64,000 bases of DNA from Pseudomonas sp. SJZ074 (GTDB taxonomy: Bacteria; Pseudomonadota; Gammaproteobacteria; Pseudomonadales; Pseudomonadaceae). The notes under the pieces were generated by a model. That model saw only the letters and a program-made list of their open reading frames with translations, had not been told where the DNA came from and did not search any database. Shown in pieces: positions 1-7,707 of this stretch. The stretch spans positions 365,934 to 429,933 of the forward strand of contig NZ_VIUE01000001.1 of NCBI RefSeq assembly GCF_007828215.1, in the 5' to 3' direction. The stretch's first letter is position 1. Each line of letters begins with the position of its first letter. The position numbers were made by a program, and so were the translations under genes.

Positions 1-307
1 TCATCAGGATCGAGAGCAGGCCCTTGGGACCACCCTTGCCGCGCTGGATCGGCACGCCCAGCTCGACATCTTCGGGAGAGGCATCCCCCAGGGTCTTGTC
101 GATCAGGCGAATCGCTTGCCGACACTCGGCCGCGACGCTGTGATGGCCGCTCTTGAGCTTGTCCAGCTCTTCGAGCACGGTCATCGGGATGGCAACGTGG
201 TGTTCTTCGAAATTGAGCAGTGCGTTTGGATCGTGGATCAATACGTTGGTATCGAGTACATAGAGGATTGGCTGGTTGGAGGAAGGGCTACGTCCGTGGT
301 CATCCAT
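1..307 (-). CDS. PhoH family protein with N-terminal PIN domain (partial, 3' end outside window)
   Basis: The reverse strand reads from an ATG at 307 with no stop to the window edge, giving about 102 residues. They begin MDDHGRSPSSNQPILYVLD and continue with DTNVLIHDPNALLNF. The DTNVLIHDP motif with the following EELDKLKSG is the acidic start of a PIN nuclease fold. In Pseudomonas this PIN domain precedes a PhoH-type P-loop ATPase domain, which would lie outside the window. The PIN-PhoH architecture is linked to RNA unwinding and cleavage in other bacteria; the ATPase half cannot be verified here. The family assignment is fairly secure, the cellular role is not. Confidence 0.8.
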   Translation of the reverse strand, partial: MDDHGRSPSSNQPILYVLDTNVLIHDPNALLNFEEHHVAIPMTVLEELDKLKSGHHSVAAECRQAIRLIDKTLGDASPEDVELGVPIQRGKGGPKGLLSILM

Positions 308-642
308 ACTCGGTCACCTTTGTGGGGGCCATTCGACGCAATACCATGACAGTGCTGCGCCTCGAGGTAGCCACCGGATTCACCCGCAAGGATTCAGGTG
401 AACTGCACACAAACGGGGTCTTGGAAGACGCCACCTGTGTTGCAGGTTTCGGCGGTCTGACTTCTTGATACTCCAAAAACCATGACAGGAAAAAGCACTT
501 TGACGCTTTTTTGAAGTTTATTTTTCAGAGTGACGAAAAGCCCTTGGCGTACCGCCGCTACGCCGTTAAAGTCGGAAGTCCGGTCGCCATGAATGCGCAG
601 CGCTTTTTTGCTTTCCCCCAGTGTTTCCGGGCCTTTTGCGTT
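308..642. other. Intergenic region between the PhoH-type gene and the deacetylase gene
   Basis: No convincing gene is present; the short reading frames here are unsupported. The stretch holds the upstream region of the minus-strand PhoH-type gene and the 3' flank of the deacetylase gene. On the minus strand, a hairpin with arms GGCGTA (559-564 and 546-551 on the plus strand) is followed by a short T-rich run and could be a weak terminator for the deacetylase gene. An AT-rich patch lies around 500-530. Confidence 0.4.
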
Positions 643-1782
643 TCAGCGAAACGCCTCCAGACAATCTTCCCAACCGATCCCGCTCTGCGCCGTTTGCGTG
701 ATGAGCCAGGGCATTGCCGTCTTCACCGCATCCTGCTTGGCGTTGAAGTTGATCACCCCGTGACGCCACAGAAGCATCAAGGTCAGCGCGCGGTGGGCAC
801 TCTGCTCGGGCTTGAGCCGGTTGGTGCCGTCCTGGGGATCGATGTCCCACAACGCCACTTGCAGGCCCTGCTGCCTGAAAAATGCCTCGGCATCGCCACG
901 TCGCTGACCCTGGGGCGGGCGAAACAGCGGCACATAGTTCTCCGGCAGCTTGCCCTTCACCAGATCGACGCTGCGCCGTACCGAGTCCTGCCAGTCCTGC
1001 CAATAGCTATGGGAGCGGAACTCCCAGCCCTGGACCCCCACGCACTGTTCTGAATACAACGACTGGAGGTCGTTGACGGACGCCTCCACCAGCCGCGCCT
1101 GGATGTCCTTGCCCAGCACGAAGAAGGTGCCGTTCATGTTCGACTTGCGCAAGTAATCCGTCAGCCAAGGAGTGTTGTCCGGCGCTACGTTGGCACCACT
1201 GTCGAACGTCAGCAGAAACAGCCGGTCATGCATGTCTTCGCCGTTGCGTTCGTAATCGCCGAAACGTTCGATTTCGCTGGCGGTTTGCGGAAAAAGCGCG
1301 GCTTTTCGCAACAACTCATCCCGGTATTGGGTATGAAAGATCTGGCTCGGCCCGGCCCATTTGAAATAGAACGAGTCTTCATCGAGATGGAATCGGCGCG
1401 CCTCCTCACGCAAGGTCGCCATGTTCTCCACCAGGTAGCAGAAGGAGGCGTCCTGGTCACAACTTTGCTGCGCAAAGTTGTAGCCGGTCAGCAAGCGCTG
1501 CCACAACCGGGCACGCAGGGCGGTGATCGCCGCCATGTTCACCGAGCGCAGTCCCAGGTACTGCTTGAGGGCGATTTCATCCATGGCATCGGTATCCAGC
1601 AACACCCGGGCGAACATCAGGATCTCGGCCCGCGAAGCGACGTCGAACAGGGTCGGGCTGGTGAGTTGTTCCGGCCAGGTACTGCGATCCAGGGTGGCGA
1701 TGTCGTTGGGCGCGGCAAGGGCATTAAGGCTCAGGAGCCAGGCCGATAACAGAAGCACGAAGCGCAAAAGGGATATCTCCAT
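643..1782 (-). CDS. NodB/CE4-type polysaccharide deacetylase homologue, divergent active site
   Basis: The 379-residue product starts with a Sec-type signal peptide (residues 1-23, ending LNALAA), so it is periplasmic or secreted. The C-terminal half carries a recognisable NodB fold: LLTFDSG (motif 1), FRSHSYWQ (motif 2), LFRPPQG (motif 3) and ALWDIDPQD (motif 4). Typical CE4 enzymes hydrolyse N- or O-acetyl groups from polysaccharides using a metal held by Asp-His-His. Here the second Asp of TFDD is Ser and the second His of HSxxH is Gln, so metal binding may be altered or lost. The roughly 190-residue N-terminal domain is not recognised. It faces away from yaaA. A role in exopolysaccharide modification is only inference. 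Confidence 0.75.
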   Translation of the reverse strand: MEISLLRFVLLLSAWLLSLNALAAPNDIATLDRSTWPEQLTSPTLFDVASRAEILMFARVLLDTDAMDEIALKQYLGLRSVNMAAITALRARLWQRLLTGYNFAQQSCDQDASFCYLVENMATLREEARRFHLDEDSFYFKWAGPSQIFHTQYRDELLRKAALFPQTASEIERFGDYERNGEDMHDRLFLLTFDSGANVAPDNTPWLTDYLRKSNMNGTFFVLGKDIQARLVEASVNDLQSLYSEQCVGVQGWEFRSHSYWQDWQDSVRRSVDLVKGKLPENYVPLFRPPQGQRRGDAEAFFRQQGLQVALWDIDPQDGTNRLKPEQSAHRALTLMLLWRHGVINFNAKQDAVKTAMPWLITQTAQSGIGWEDCLEAFR

Positions 1783-1850
1783 AACGAAACCCGCGCGGCA
1801 TCATAGCTGATCCTGAGGTGACCACTGCGCAAACCCCTTATCTGGGCATA

Positions 1851-1894
1851 CGGCTGTTGTGGCGAGGGGATTTATCCCCTCGCCACAACAGCCG
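1851..1894. repeat. Perfect inverted repeat of the GTGGCGAGGGGATTTATCCC family
   Basis: Two perfectly complementary 20 bp arms (1851-1870 and 1875-1894) flank a TTTA loop. The core GTGGCGAGGGGATTTATCCC recurs in the larger palindrome at 59447-59578, so this is a dispersed repeat family and not a site private to this locus. It lies between the divergent deacetylase and yaaA genes. Confidence 0.85.
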
Positions 1895-2006
1895 ACGGCA
1901 TCCAGGCTACGACTCGAATCGCCGCCCCCCATCACCTATCACCCCAATAGCTGGAGTCCACCCGGACAACCCCCTAGAATCGCCGCACCTTTAAAGGAGA
2001 TGATTC

Positions 2007-2786
2007 ATGCTGATGGTGATTTCCCCCGCCAAGACCCTCGACTACGAAACACCGCCGGCCACCGAACGCTTTACCTTGCCGCAATACCTGGACCACTCCC
2101 AGGAACTGGTCGAGCAATTGCGTGAGTTCTCGCCGGCACAGATCAGTGAACTGATGCACGTCTCCGACAAGATCGGCGGCCTCAATGCCGCCCGATTCGG
2201 CAGTTGGACCCCGGCGTTCACCCCGGCCAATGCCAAGCAAGCCCTGCTCGCTTTCAAGGGCGACGTGTACACGGGCCTGGATGCACAGAGCTTCAGCGAA
2301 ACCGACTTCGATCACGCCCAACGGCATCTGCGCATGCTCTCCGGTCTCTACGGCCTGCTGCGACCGCTGGACCTGATGCAGCCCTACCGCCTGGAAATGG
2401 GCACGAAACTGGCCAATGCCCGGGGCAAGGATCTTTATGCATTCTGGGGCAACCGCATCAGCGAATGGCTCAACGAAGCCCTGGCCGACCAGGAGGATGA
2501 CGTGCTGTTGAACCTGGCTTCCAACGAGTACTTCTCGGCGGTCAAACGCAGCGTCTTGAAGGCGCGCATCATCGATACCGAATTCAAGGATCTGAAGAAC
2601 GGCCAGTACAAGATCATCAGCTTCTACGCCAAAAAAGCCCGCGGGTTAATGAGCCGGTTTGTCATTCAGGAACGCATCAACGATCCAGCCTTGCTCAAAC
2701 AGTTCGATGTGCAAGGCTATCGTTACAGTGCCGAGCAATCCTCATCCGAAAAACTGGTTTTCCTGCGCGACCACGCCCCACAATAA
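2007..2786 (+). CDS. yaaA: Peroxide stress protein YaaA (DUF328)
   Basis: The 259-residue product starts [17 protein letters not shown], the YaaA signature, and contains [20 protein letters not shown] and [12 protein letters not shown], both conserved throughout the family. The length matches the usual 250-260 residues. The ATG is preceded by AAAGGAGA at suitable spacing. In E. coli YaaA lowers intracellular iron-driven damage during H2O2 stress and has DNA-binding activity; the biochemical mechanism is not settled. It is a cytosolic single-gene unit here, followed by a palindromic hairpin. Confidence 0.95.
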   Translation: MLMVISPAKTLDYETPPATERFTLPQYLDHSQELVEQLREFSPAQISELMHVSDKIGGLNAARFGSWTPAFTPANAKQALLAFKGDVYTGLDAQSFSETDFDHAQRHLRMLSGLYGLLRPLDLMQPYRLEMGTKLANARGKDLYAFWGNRISEWLNEALADQEDDVLLNLASNEYFSAVKRSVLKARIIDTEFKDLKNGQYKIISFYAKKARGLMSRFVIQERINDPALLKQFDVQGYRYSAEQSSSEKLVFLRDHAPQ

Positions 2787-2800
2787 CGCACCCCCCTCCC

Positions 2801-2820
2801 AGGCCCCTGATCAGGGGCCT
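2801..2820 (+). terminator. Hairpin downstream of yaaA
   Basis: AGGCCCCTGATCAGGGGCCT is a perfect 20 bp palindrome 14 bp after the yaaA stop codon. It lacks a following T tract, so it may act as an mRNA 3' stabiliser or a weak terminator. Confidence 0.5.
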
Positions 2821-3098
2821 CGATCAGACCGCGATAAGTCATCCCACTTCCCCGCTCAATTCGCCACTTTAATGGCGTCAATATTCAAACCACCCTCCGG
2901 GCTAACTTTTGTTTCACTCGACAATTGTCAGTTTTTTCCGTAGTGGCACAGAAAATTTTCAACAGTAGTGGCAAAAAAATATCGAGGCCTTTTAACACCC
3001 CGTAACTAAAGGGCGAAATCGCAAGTGCTATCAATATGAAAGCAGTGCCATCTCGGCCAATATTTCAAAAAATTTCAGAAATCGCGATGAGCGGGCTG

Positions 3099-3125
3099 GA
3101 ACTATGTCCAAATGCACGGCTCATA
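3099..3125 (+). promoter_or_regulatory. Candidate AlgU (sigma22/RpoE-type) promoter of algD
   Basis: GAACTA, a 16 bp spacer, then TCATA. This fits the AlgU consensus GAACTT-N16/17-TCnnA with one -35 mismatch. It would give a leader of roughly 465 nt before the algD start. A perfect GAACTT at 3476 lacks a matching -10, so this upstream site is preferred. No transcript evidence is available. Confidence 0.5.
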
Positions 3126-3325
3126 CCACCCGTAACGATTCTCGCCGAGCGTGTACGAGATAACTTACAAGGGACCTCGACTAAAGTAACCAAGTTGTCA
3201 CAGCAACTAAGCGAAACGGTCGTCCTTATGGATCCAAGATGGGAAGGACAGGAGATAAGGCACCATAATTATCCCCAAAAAGGCCAAGGCTGCGCCCCTA
3301 TAACGTGTTCACCCGAGCACACAAG

Positions 3326-3362
3326 CTTCTGATTTTGTGGGCTTTTTGCCAGAAATCAGAAG
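3326..3362 (+). other. Stem-loop in the algD leader
   Basis: CTTCTGATTT (3326-3335) and AAATCAGAAG (3353-3362) are perfect complements around a 17-base loop. If transcription starts near 3130 this forms within the algD 5' leader. Its function is unknown. Confidence 0.5.
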
Positions 3363-3596
3363 TGAACGACCTTTGCACGAACGTTCTGGTTAACGAGGAC
3401 TGGCTGCATAACAGGGCAGGTCATAACAAGAAGGCCGCATTGCGCACAACTTGAGTGCAATTATTTAGACACTCGGAACTTAGTATGCCTGCACACGGCA
3501 CTGTGGCGCCTGCATTCCACACTTCCGAGTGCACTATGACCGCTGAACACTATTAACTCCGGCCATTTAATGGCGTGAAAAACAGAGGTAAATGCG

Positions 3597-4913
3597 ATGC
3601 GCATTAGCATATTTGGTTTGGGTTACGTCGGTGCAGTATGTGCCGGTTGCCTGTCTGCACGGGGCCATGATGTGGTTGGCGTAGATGTCGCCAAAGACAA
3701 GATCGATATGATCAACGCCGGCAAATCGCCAATTGTTGAACCGGGTCTTGGAGAGTTGTTGGCGCAAGGTATTCAAACAGGTCGCCTGCGTGGCACCACC
3801 AACTTCGCGGAAGCCATTCGCGACACGGACCTGTCGATGATTTGCGTCGGCACGCCGAGCAAAAAGAACGGCGACCTGGAACTGAATTACATCGAGGCCG
3901 TCTGCCGCGAGATCGGTTTTGTCCTGCGTGAAAAAACCACCCGCCACACCATCGTGGTTCGCAGCACCGTATTGCCAGGCACTGTCGCAAACGTTGTCAT
4001 CCCAATCCTCGAAGACTGCTCCGGCAAAAAGGCCGGTGTCGATTTCGGCGTCGCGGTCAACCCTGAGTTCCTGCGTGAAAGCACCGCGATCAAGGACTAC
4101 GACCAGCCTCCGATGACCGTCATCGGCGAGTTCGACAAGGCCTCCGGCGACGTCCTGCAATCGCTGTACGAAGAACTCGATGCGCCGATCATCCGCAAGG
4201 ACATCGCGGTTGCCGAGATGATCAAGTACACCTGCAACGTCTGGCACGCCACCAAGGTGACCTTCGCCAACGAGATCGGCAACATCGCCAAGGCCGTGGG
4301 TGTCGACGGTCGCGTCGTGATGGACGTGGTCTGCCAGGACAAGGCCCTGAACCTGTCCCAGTACTACATGCGTCCAGGCTTCGCCTTCGGCGGCTCGTGC
4401 CTGCCCAAGGACGTACGCGCCCTGACCTATCGCGCCAGCTCCCTGGACGTGGAAGCGCCGCTGCTCAACTCGCTGATGCGCAGCAACGAATCCCAGGTGC
4501 AGAACGCCTTCGACATCGTTTCCAGCCATGAAAAACGCAAAGTCGCCCTGCTGGGCCTGAGCTTCAAGGCCGGTACCGACGACCTGCGCGAAAGCCCACT
4601 GGTAGAACTGGCGGAAATGCTGATCGGCAAGGGCTATGACCTGCGCATCTACGACAGCAACGTCGAATACGCCCGTGTCCACGGTGCGAACAAGGATTAC
4701 ATCGAGTCGAAGATTCCTCATGTCTCGTCCTTGCTCAACTCCGACTTCGACTCGGTGATCGACAACTCCGACATCATCATCCTCGGCAACCGCGACGAGA
4801 AGTTCCGCGCGCTGACCGAGAACGTACCGGAAGGCAAGCAGGTCATTGACCTGGTTGGCTTCATGTCCAAGGCCACGACTCCAAATGGCCGGACCGAAGG
4901 CATCTGCTGGTAA
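3597..4913 (+). CDS. algD: GDP-mannose 6-dehydrogenase AlgD
   Basis: AlgD oxidises GDP-mannose to GDP-mannuronate with two NAD+, the committed step of alginate synthesis in the cytosol. The 438-residue protein begins MRISIFGLGYVGAVCAGC, with the Rossmann GxGxxG at GLGYVG. The nucleophilic Cys268 sits in FGGSCLPKD, and the C-terminal UDP/GDP-sugar dehydrogenase domain contains LGLSFKAGTDDLRESP. It is the first gene of the operon, with GAGGTAAATGCG before the ATG. A repeat-containing 93 bp gap separates it from alg8. Confidence 0.98.
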   Translation: MRISIFGLGYVGAVCAGCLSARGHDVVGVDVAKDKIDMINAGKSPIVEPGLGELLAQGIQTGRLRGTTNFAEAIRDTDLSMICVGTPSKKNGDLELNYIEAVCREIGFVLREKTTRHTIVVRSTVLPGTVANVVIPILEDCSGKKAGVDFGVAVNPEFLRESTAIKDYDQPPMTVIGEFDKASGDVLQSLYEELDAPIIRKDIAVAEMIKYTCNVWHATKVTFANEIGNIAKAVGVDGRVVMDVVCQDKALNLSQYYMRPGFAFGGSCLPKDVRALTYRASSLDVEAPLLNSLMRSNESQVQNAFDIVSSHEKRKVALLGLSFKAGTDDLRESPLVELAEMLIGKGYDLRIYDSNVEYARVHGANKDYIESKIPHVSSLLNSDFDSVIDNSDIIILGNRDEKFRALTENVPEGKQVIDLVGFMSKATTPNGRTEGICW

Positions 4914-5006
4914 GGCAGCCCCAAGCTGCGAGCTTCAAGCTTCAAGCTGAAAGCCCTCTTGCGGCTTGCAGCTTGAAGCTTGCAACTGATTCTGGGAATC
5001 AAGATT
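4914..5006. repeat. AAGCTTCAAGCTG-rich repeat between algD and alg8
   Basis: The spacer holds repeated GCTTCAAGCTTCAAGCTG and its complement GCTTGCAGCTTGAAGCTTGC around 4920-4985, forming an imperfect hairpin. A related sequence lies between ftsA and ftsZ (42185-42242). It is probably an intergenic repeat tolerated inside operons. Confidence 0.7.
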
Positions 5007-6488
5007 ATGCACAGGCTAAAGAATGGCCTGCTTCAGGCCGCCGGTTGGCTGTTTTACTTGAGTCTATTGATGGGCATCGCCACGGCGTTGCCCACGTCCA
5101 CGTTCGACTCCGAATCCAAGGACTTCATTTTCCTGATCGGCGCCGTGGGCATCTGGCGTTACTCCATGGGAGCAACGCATTTCGTGCGTGGCATGATCTT
5201 CCTGTATATCGTCTACCCGCACCTGCGTCGCAAGGTACGCAAGCTGGGCGCGGCGGCGGATCCTTCCCATGTCTACCTGATGGTCACCAGTTTCCGTATC
5301 GATGCGCTGACCACTGCCCAGGTCTACGGCTCGGTGATCCGCGAGGCCATTGACTGCGGGCTGCCCACTACCGTGGTCTGCTCCATCGTGGAAATGTCCG
5401 ACGAACTGCTGGTCAAGAGTCTGTGGGCCCGCCTGAACCCGCCAGAGCGAGTCAAGCTCGACTTCGTGCGCATCCCTGGCACCGGCAAGCGTGACGGCCT
5501 GGCCTACGGTTTCCGTGCCATCTCTCGCCACTTGCCGGACGACCGTGCCGTGGTTGCCGTGATCGATGGCGACACCGTGCTCGCCGAAGGCGTCGTGCGC
5601 AAGACCGTGCCGTGGTTCCAGCTGTTCGGCAACGTGGGCGGCCTGACCACCAACGAGTTCTGCGAAGTGCGCGGCGGCTACATCATGAGCGAATGGCACA
5701 AGATGCGTTTCGCCCAGCGTCACATCAACATGTGCTCCATGGCCCTGTCCAAGCGCGTGCTGACCATGACCGGCCGGATGTCGGTGTTCCGCGCCGCCGT
5801 GGTGACCAACCCGGACTTCATCGCCGACGTGGAAAGCGACTCGCTGCAACACTGGCGCCTGGGTCGCTTCAAGTTCCTCACCGGCGATGACAAGTCGAGC
5901 TGGTTCAGCCTGATGCGCCTGGGCTACGACACCTTCTACGTGCCGGATGCGGCGATCAACACGGTCGAGCACCCGCCGGAGAAGAGCTTCATCAAGGCCA
6001 GCCGCAAGCTGATGTTCCGCTGGTACGGCAACAACCTGCGGCAGAACTCCCGGGCGCTGGGCCTGGGTCTGCGGCGTCTGGGCCTGTTTACTTCGGTGGT
6101 GCTGTTTGACCAGCGCGTATCGATGTGGACTTCGCTGCTGGGCCTGACCGTGGCGCTGATCGCCAGCTTCAAGTACGGCACCGCGTTCATCCTGGTGTAC
6201 CTGCTGTGGATCGGCATCACCCGGTTGATCCTGACCCTGCTGCTGTCGTGCTCCGGACACCGGATCGGCCCGGCCTACCCGCTGATTCTCTATTACAACC
6301 AGATCGTCGGCGCGCTGGTGAAGATCTACGTGTTCTTCCGCCTCGACCAACAGTCCTGGACCCGCCAGCCCACTGCACTTACCCGTGATCTCGCCAGCTT
6401 TCAACGTTGGTTCAACACCTGGTCGTCTCGGACCATGACCTTCTCTGCCGGCAGTATTTTCGTCGCCGTGCTGTTGACGATGGTCTGA
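5007..6488 (+). CDS. alg8: Alginate polymerase catalytic subunit Alg8 (GT2)
   Basis: Alg8 is the inner-membrane glycosyltransferase that polymerises GDP-mannuronate into polymannuronate with Alg44. The start at 5007 ([17 protein letters not shown]) is chosen because known Alg8 proteins begin with MHRLK; an earlier in-frame ATG at 4980 lies in repeat sequence. The 493-residue product has an N-terminal membrane segment, a GT2 domain with [11 protein letters not shown] (DxD-type) and a membrane-rich C-terminus from about residue 355. It is close in length to the 494 residues of P. aeruginosa Alg8. Confidence 0.96.
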   Translation: MHRLKNGLLQAAGWLFYLSLLMGIATALPTSTFDSESKDFIFLIGAVGIWRYSMGATHFVRGMIFLYIVYPHLRRKVRKLGAAADPSHVYLMVTSFRIDALTTAQVYGSVIREAIDCGLPTTVVCSIVEMSDELLVKSLWARLNPPERVKLDFVRIPGTGKRDGLAYGFRAISRHLPDDRAVVAVIDGDTVLAEGVVRKTVPWFQLFGNVGGLTTNEFCEVRGGYIMSEWHKMRFAQRHINMCSMALSKRVLTMTGRMSVFRAAVVTNPDFIADVESDSLQHWRLGRFKFLTGDDKSSWFSLMRLGYDTFYVPDAAINTVEHPPEKSFIKASRKLMFRWYGNNLRQNSRALGLGLRRLGLFTSVVLFDQRVSMWTSLLGLTVALIASFKYGTAFILVYLLWIGITRLILTLLLSCSGHRIGPAYPLILYYNQIVGALVKIYVFFRLDQQSWTRQPTALTRDLASFQRWFNTWSSRTMTFSAGSIFVAVLLTMV

Positions 6489-6523
6489 CCGAACTCGCCT
6501 GAATTAACTAGGAAATCGCCCCT

Positions 6524-7693
6524 ATGAACACCGCCGTGAATGTCAACGTAGTGCATGAATCCGAAGCCCAGCGCCAACACGCCCGAGTGAAAATCCCGGC
6601 CAAGTTGCGCTTCTTCGGCCCCGACCGTACCCCTATGGAAGTCAAGGTCCTGGACCTGTCCGCTGGCGGCCTGAGCTTCAACGCCGGCCAGATGCCGCTC
6701 AAGGTGGGCGAGGCCTACAAGGGCCGCCTGCAATTCGTCATCGACAACCTTGGCCTGGCCATGGACGTGGAATTGCAGATCCGCTCCCACGAGCGCCAGA
6801 CCGGCCGCACCGGCTGCCAATTCCAGAACCTGGAACCACGGGACATTTCGACACTGCGTCACATCATCACCTCGCACCTGGCCGGCGACATCGTCGGTGT
6901 CGGCGATGTGCTGGCGACCCTGCAACGCGACAACTTCACCAAGGCCCGCAAGCACAAGGATGACAATGCTGGCATGAGTGCCCTGGGTCGCCTGCGGGCC
7001 GTGACCTTCAGCCTGGGTGTGTTCATCGTCGGCCTGGCGGCATTCGGGTTCATCTTCAAGTCGTTGTACGGCATGTACTTCGTCAGCCACGCCCAGGCAG
7101 GCCTGGTGAATGTACCGGGCATGGCGATCACCATGCCGCGCGACGGCACCGTGCAGAGCCTGGTCAAGGCTGACGGCGTGGCCGCCAAAGGCGCCCCGCT
7201 GGCGACCTTCAGCACCAGCATGCTCGACGTGCTCAAGGGTCACCTGGACGATAACCAGCTGCAACCGGCCAAGGTCGAAGAGCTGTTCGGCAAGCAGATG
7301 ACCGGCACCCTGACCTCCCCTTGCGACTGCATCGTGGCTCAGCAATTAGTGGCCAACGGTCAATACGCCAGCAAGGGCGACGTGATCTTCCAACTGGTTC
7401 CGCGCGGCACCGAGGCCAACGTGGAAGCCCGCTTCTCCTATCGCCAGTTCGGCGAAGTGCGTCCAGGCACCTCGGTCAACTTCCAGGTCGCCGGCGAAGA
7501 CATCACCCGCACCGGCAAGATCATCAGCAGCAGCAGCCTGAAAAGCGAAGACCTGTCGTCGGATATCCGCGTGCTGATCAAGCCCGACGAGCCCCTGGAC
7601 AGTGCCCTGGCCGGTCGTCCCGTGGAAGTCAACAGCGACCGTGGTCCGAACCTGAACTGGCTGGTCGAAAAAGCCATGGCTGTCGGTAAGTAA
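6524..7693 (+). CDS. alg44: Alginate co-polymerase Alg44, PilZ c-di-GMP receptor
   Basis: The 389-residue product has a PilZ domain in its first ~125 residues. QRQHAR provides the RxxxR arginines and DLSAGG the DxSxxG motif that bind c-di-GMP. One transmembrane segment (about residues 165-185, VTFSLGVFIVGLAAFGFIF) leads to a periplasmic HlyD/MFP-like region. Binding of dimeric c-di-GMP activates polymerisation by Alg8 in P. aeruginosa. AGGAAA precedes the ATG. It is followed after 14 bp by algK. Confidence 0.97.
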   Translation: MNTAVNVNVVHESEAQRQHARVKIPAKLRFFGPDRTPMEVKVLDLSAGGLSFNAGQMPLKVGEAYKGRLQFVIDNLGLAMDVELQIRSHERQTGRTGCQFQNLEPRDISTLRHIITSHLAGDIVGVGDVLATLQRDNFTKARKHKDDNAGMSALGRLRAVTFSLGVFIVGLAAFGFIFKSLYGMYFVSHAQAGLVNVPGMAITMPRDGTVQSLVKADGVAAKGAPLATFSTSMLDVLKGHLDDNQLQPAKVEELFGKQMTGTLTSPCDCIVAQQLVANGQYASKGDVIFQLVPRGTEANVEARFSYRQFGEVRPGTSVNFQVAGEDITRTGKIISSSSLKSEDLSSDIRVLIKPDEPLDSALAGRPVEVNSDRGPNLNWLVEKAMAVGK

Positions 7694-7707
7694 GCGGAGG
7701 ACTGCCC

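Larger units (their letters stand above)
2821..3596 (+). promoter_or_regulatory. Long upstream and leader region of algD
   Basis: About 780 bp without a gene, clearly more AT-rich than the flanking genes. It contains a candidate AlgU promoter at 3099-3125, a possible AlgR-like site AACGGTCGTC at 3215-3224 (8 of 10 to the recalled ACCGTTCGTC consensus, low confidence), a stem with 10 bp arms at 3326-3335 and 3353-3362, and a second long-range pair with 9 bp arms at 3470-3478 and 3523-3531. In P. aeruginosa, algD has a long leader and many regulators act upstream of it; this layout fits that picture. The 98 aa frame inside it has no family features. Confidence 0.6.

Noticed and set aside
2870..3400. 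The 98-residue frame at 3036-3332 as a gene
   Set aside because: Lies in the AT-rich algD leader, with atypical composition, no ribosome site and no family resemblance.
3476..3481. Perfect GAACTT hexamer as the AlgU -35 of algD
   Set aside because: No TCnnA -10 lies at 16-17 bp, and the hexamer is part of an inverted repeat. The site at 3099 fits better.
3567..4721. Long minus-strand reading frame antisense to algD (384 codons)
   Set aside because: Shadow of a high-GC gene: no ribosome site, no recognisable domain, and algD is certain on the other strand. The same applies to long antisense frames over alg8, algK, ftsA, murC and the RHS gene.
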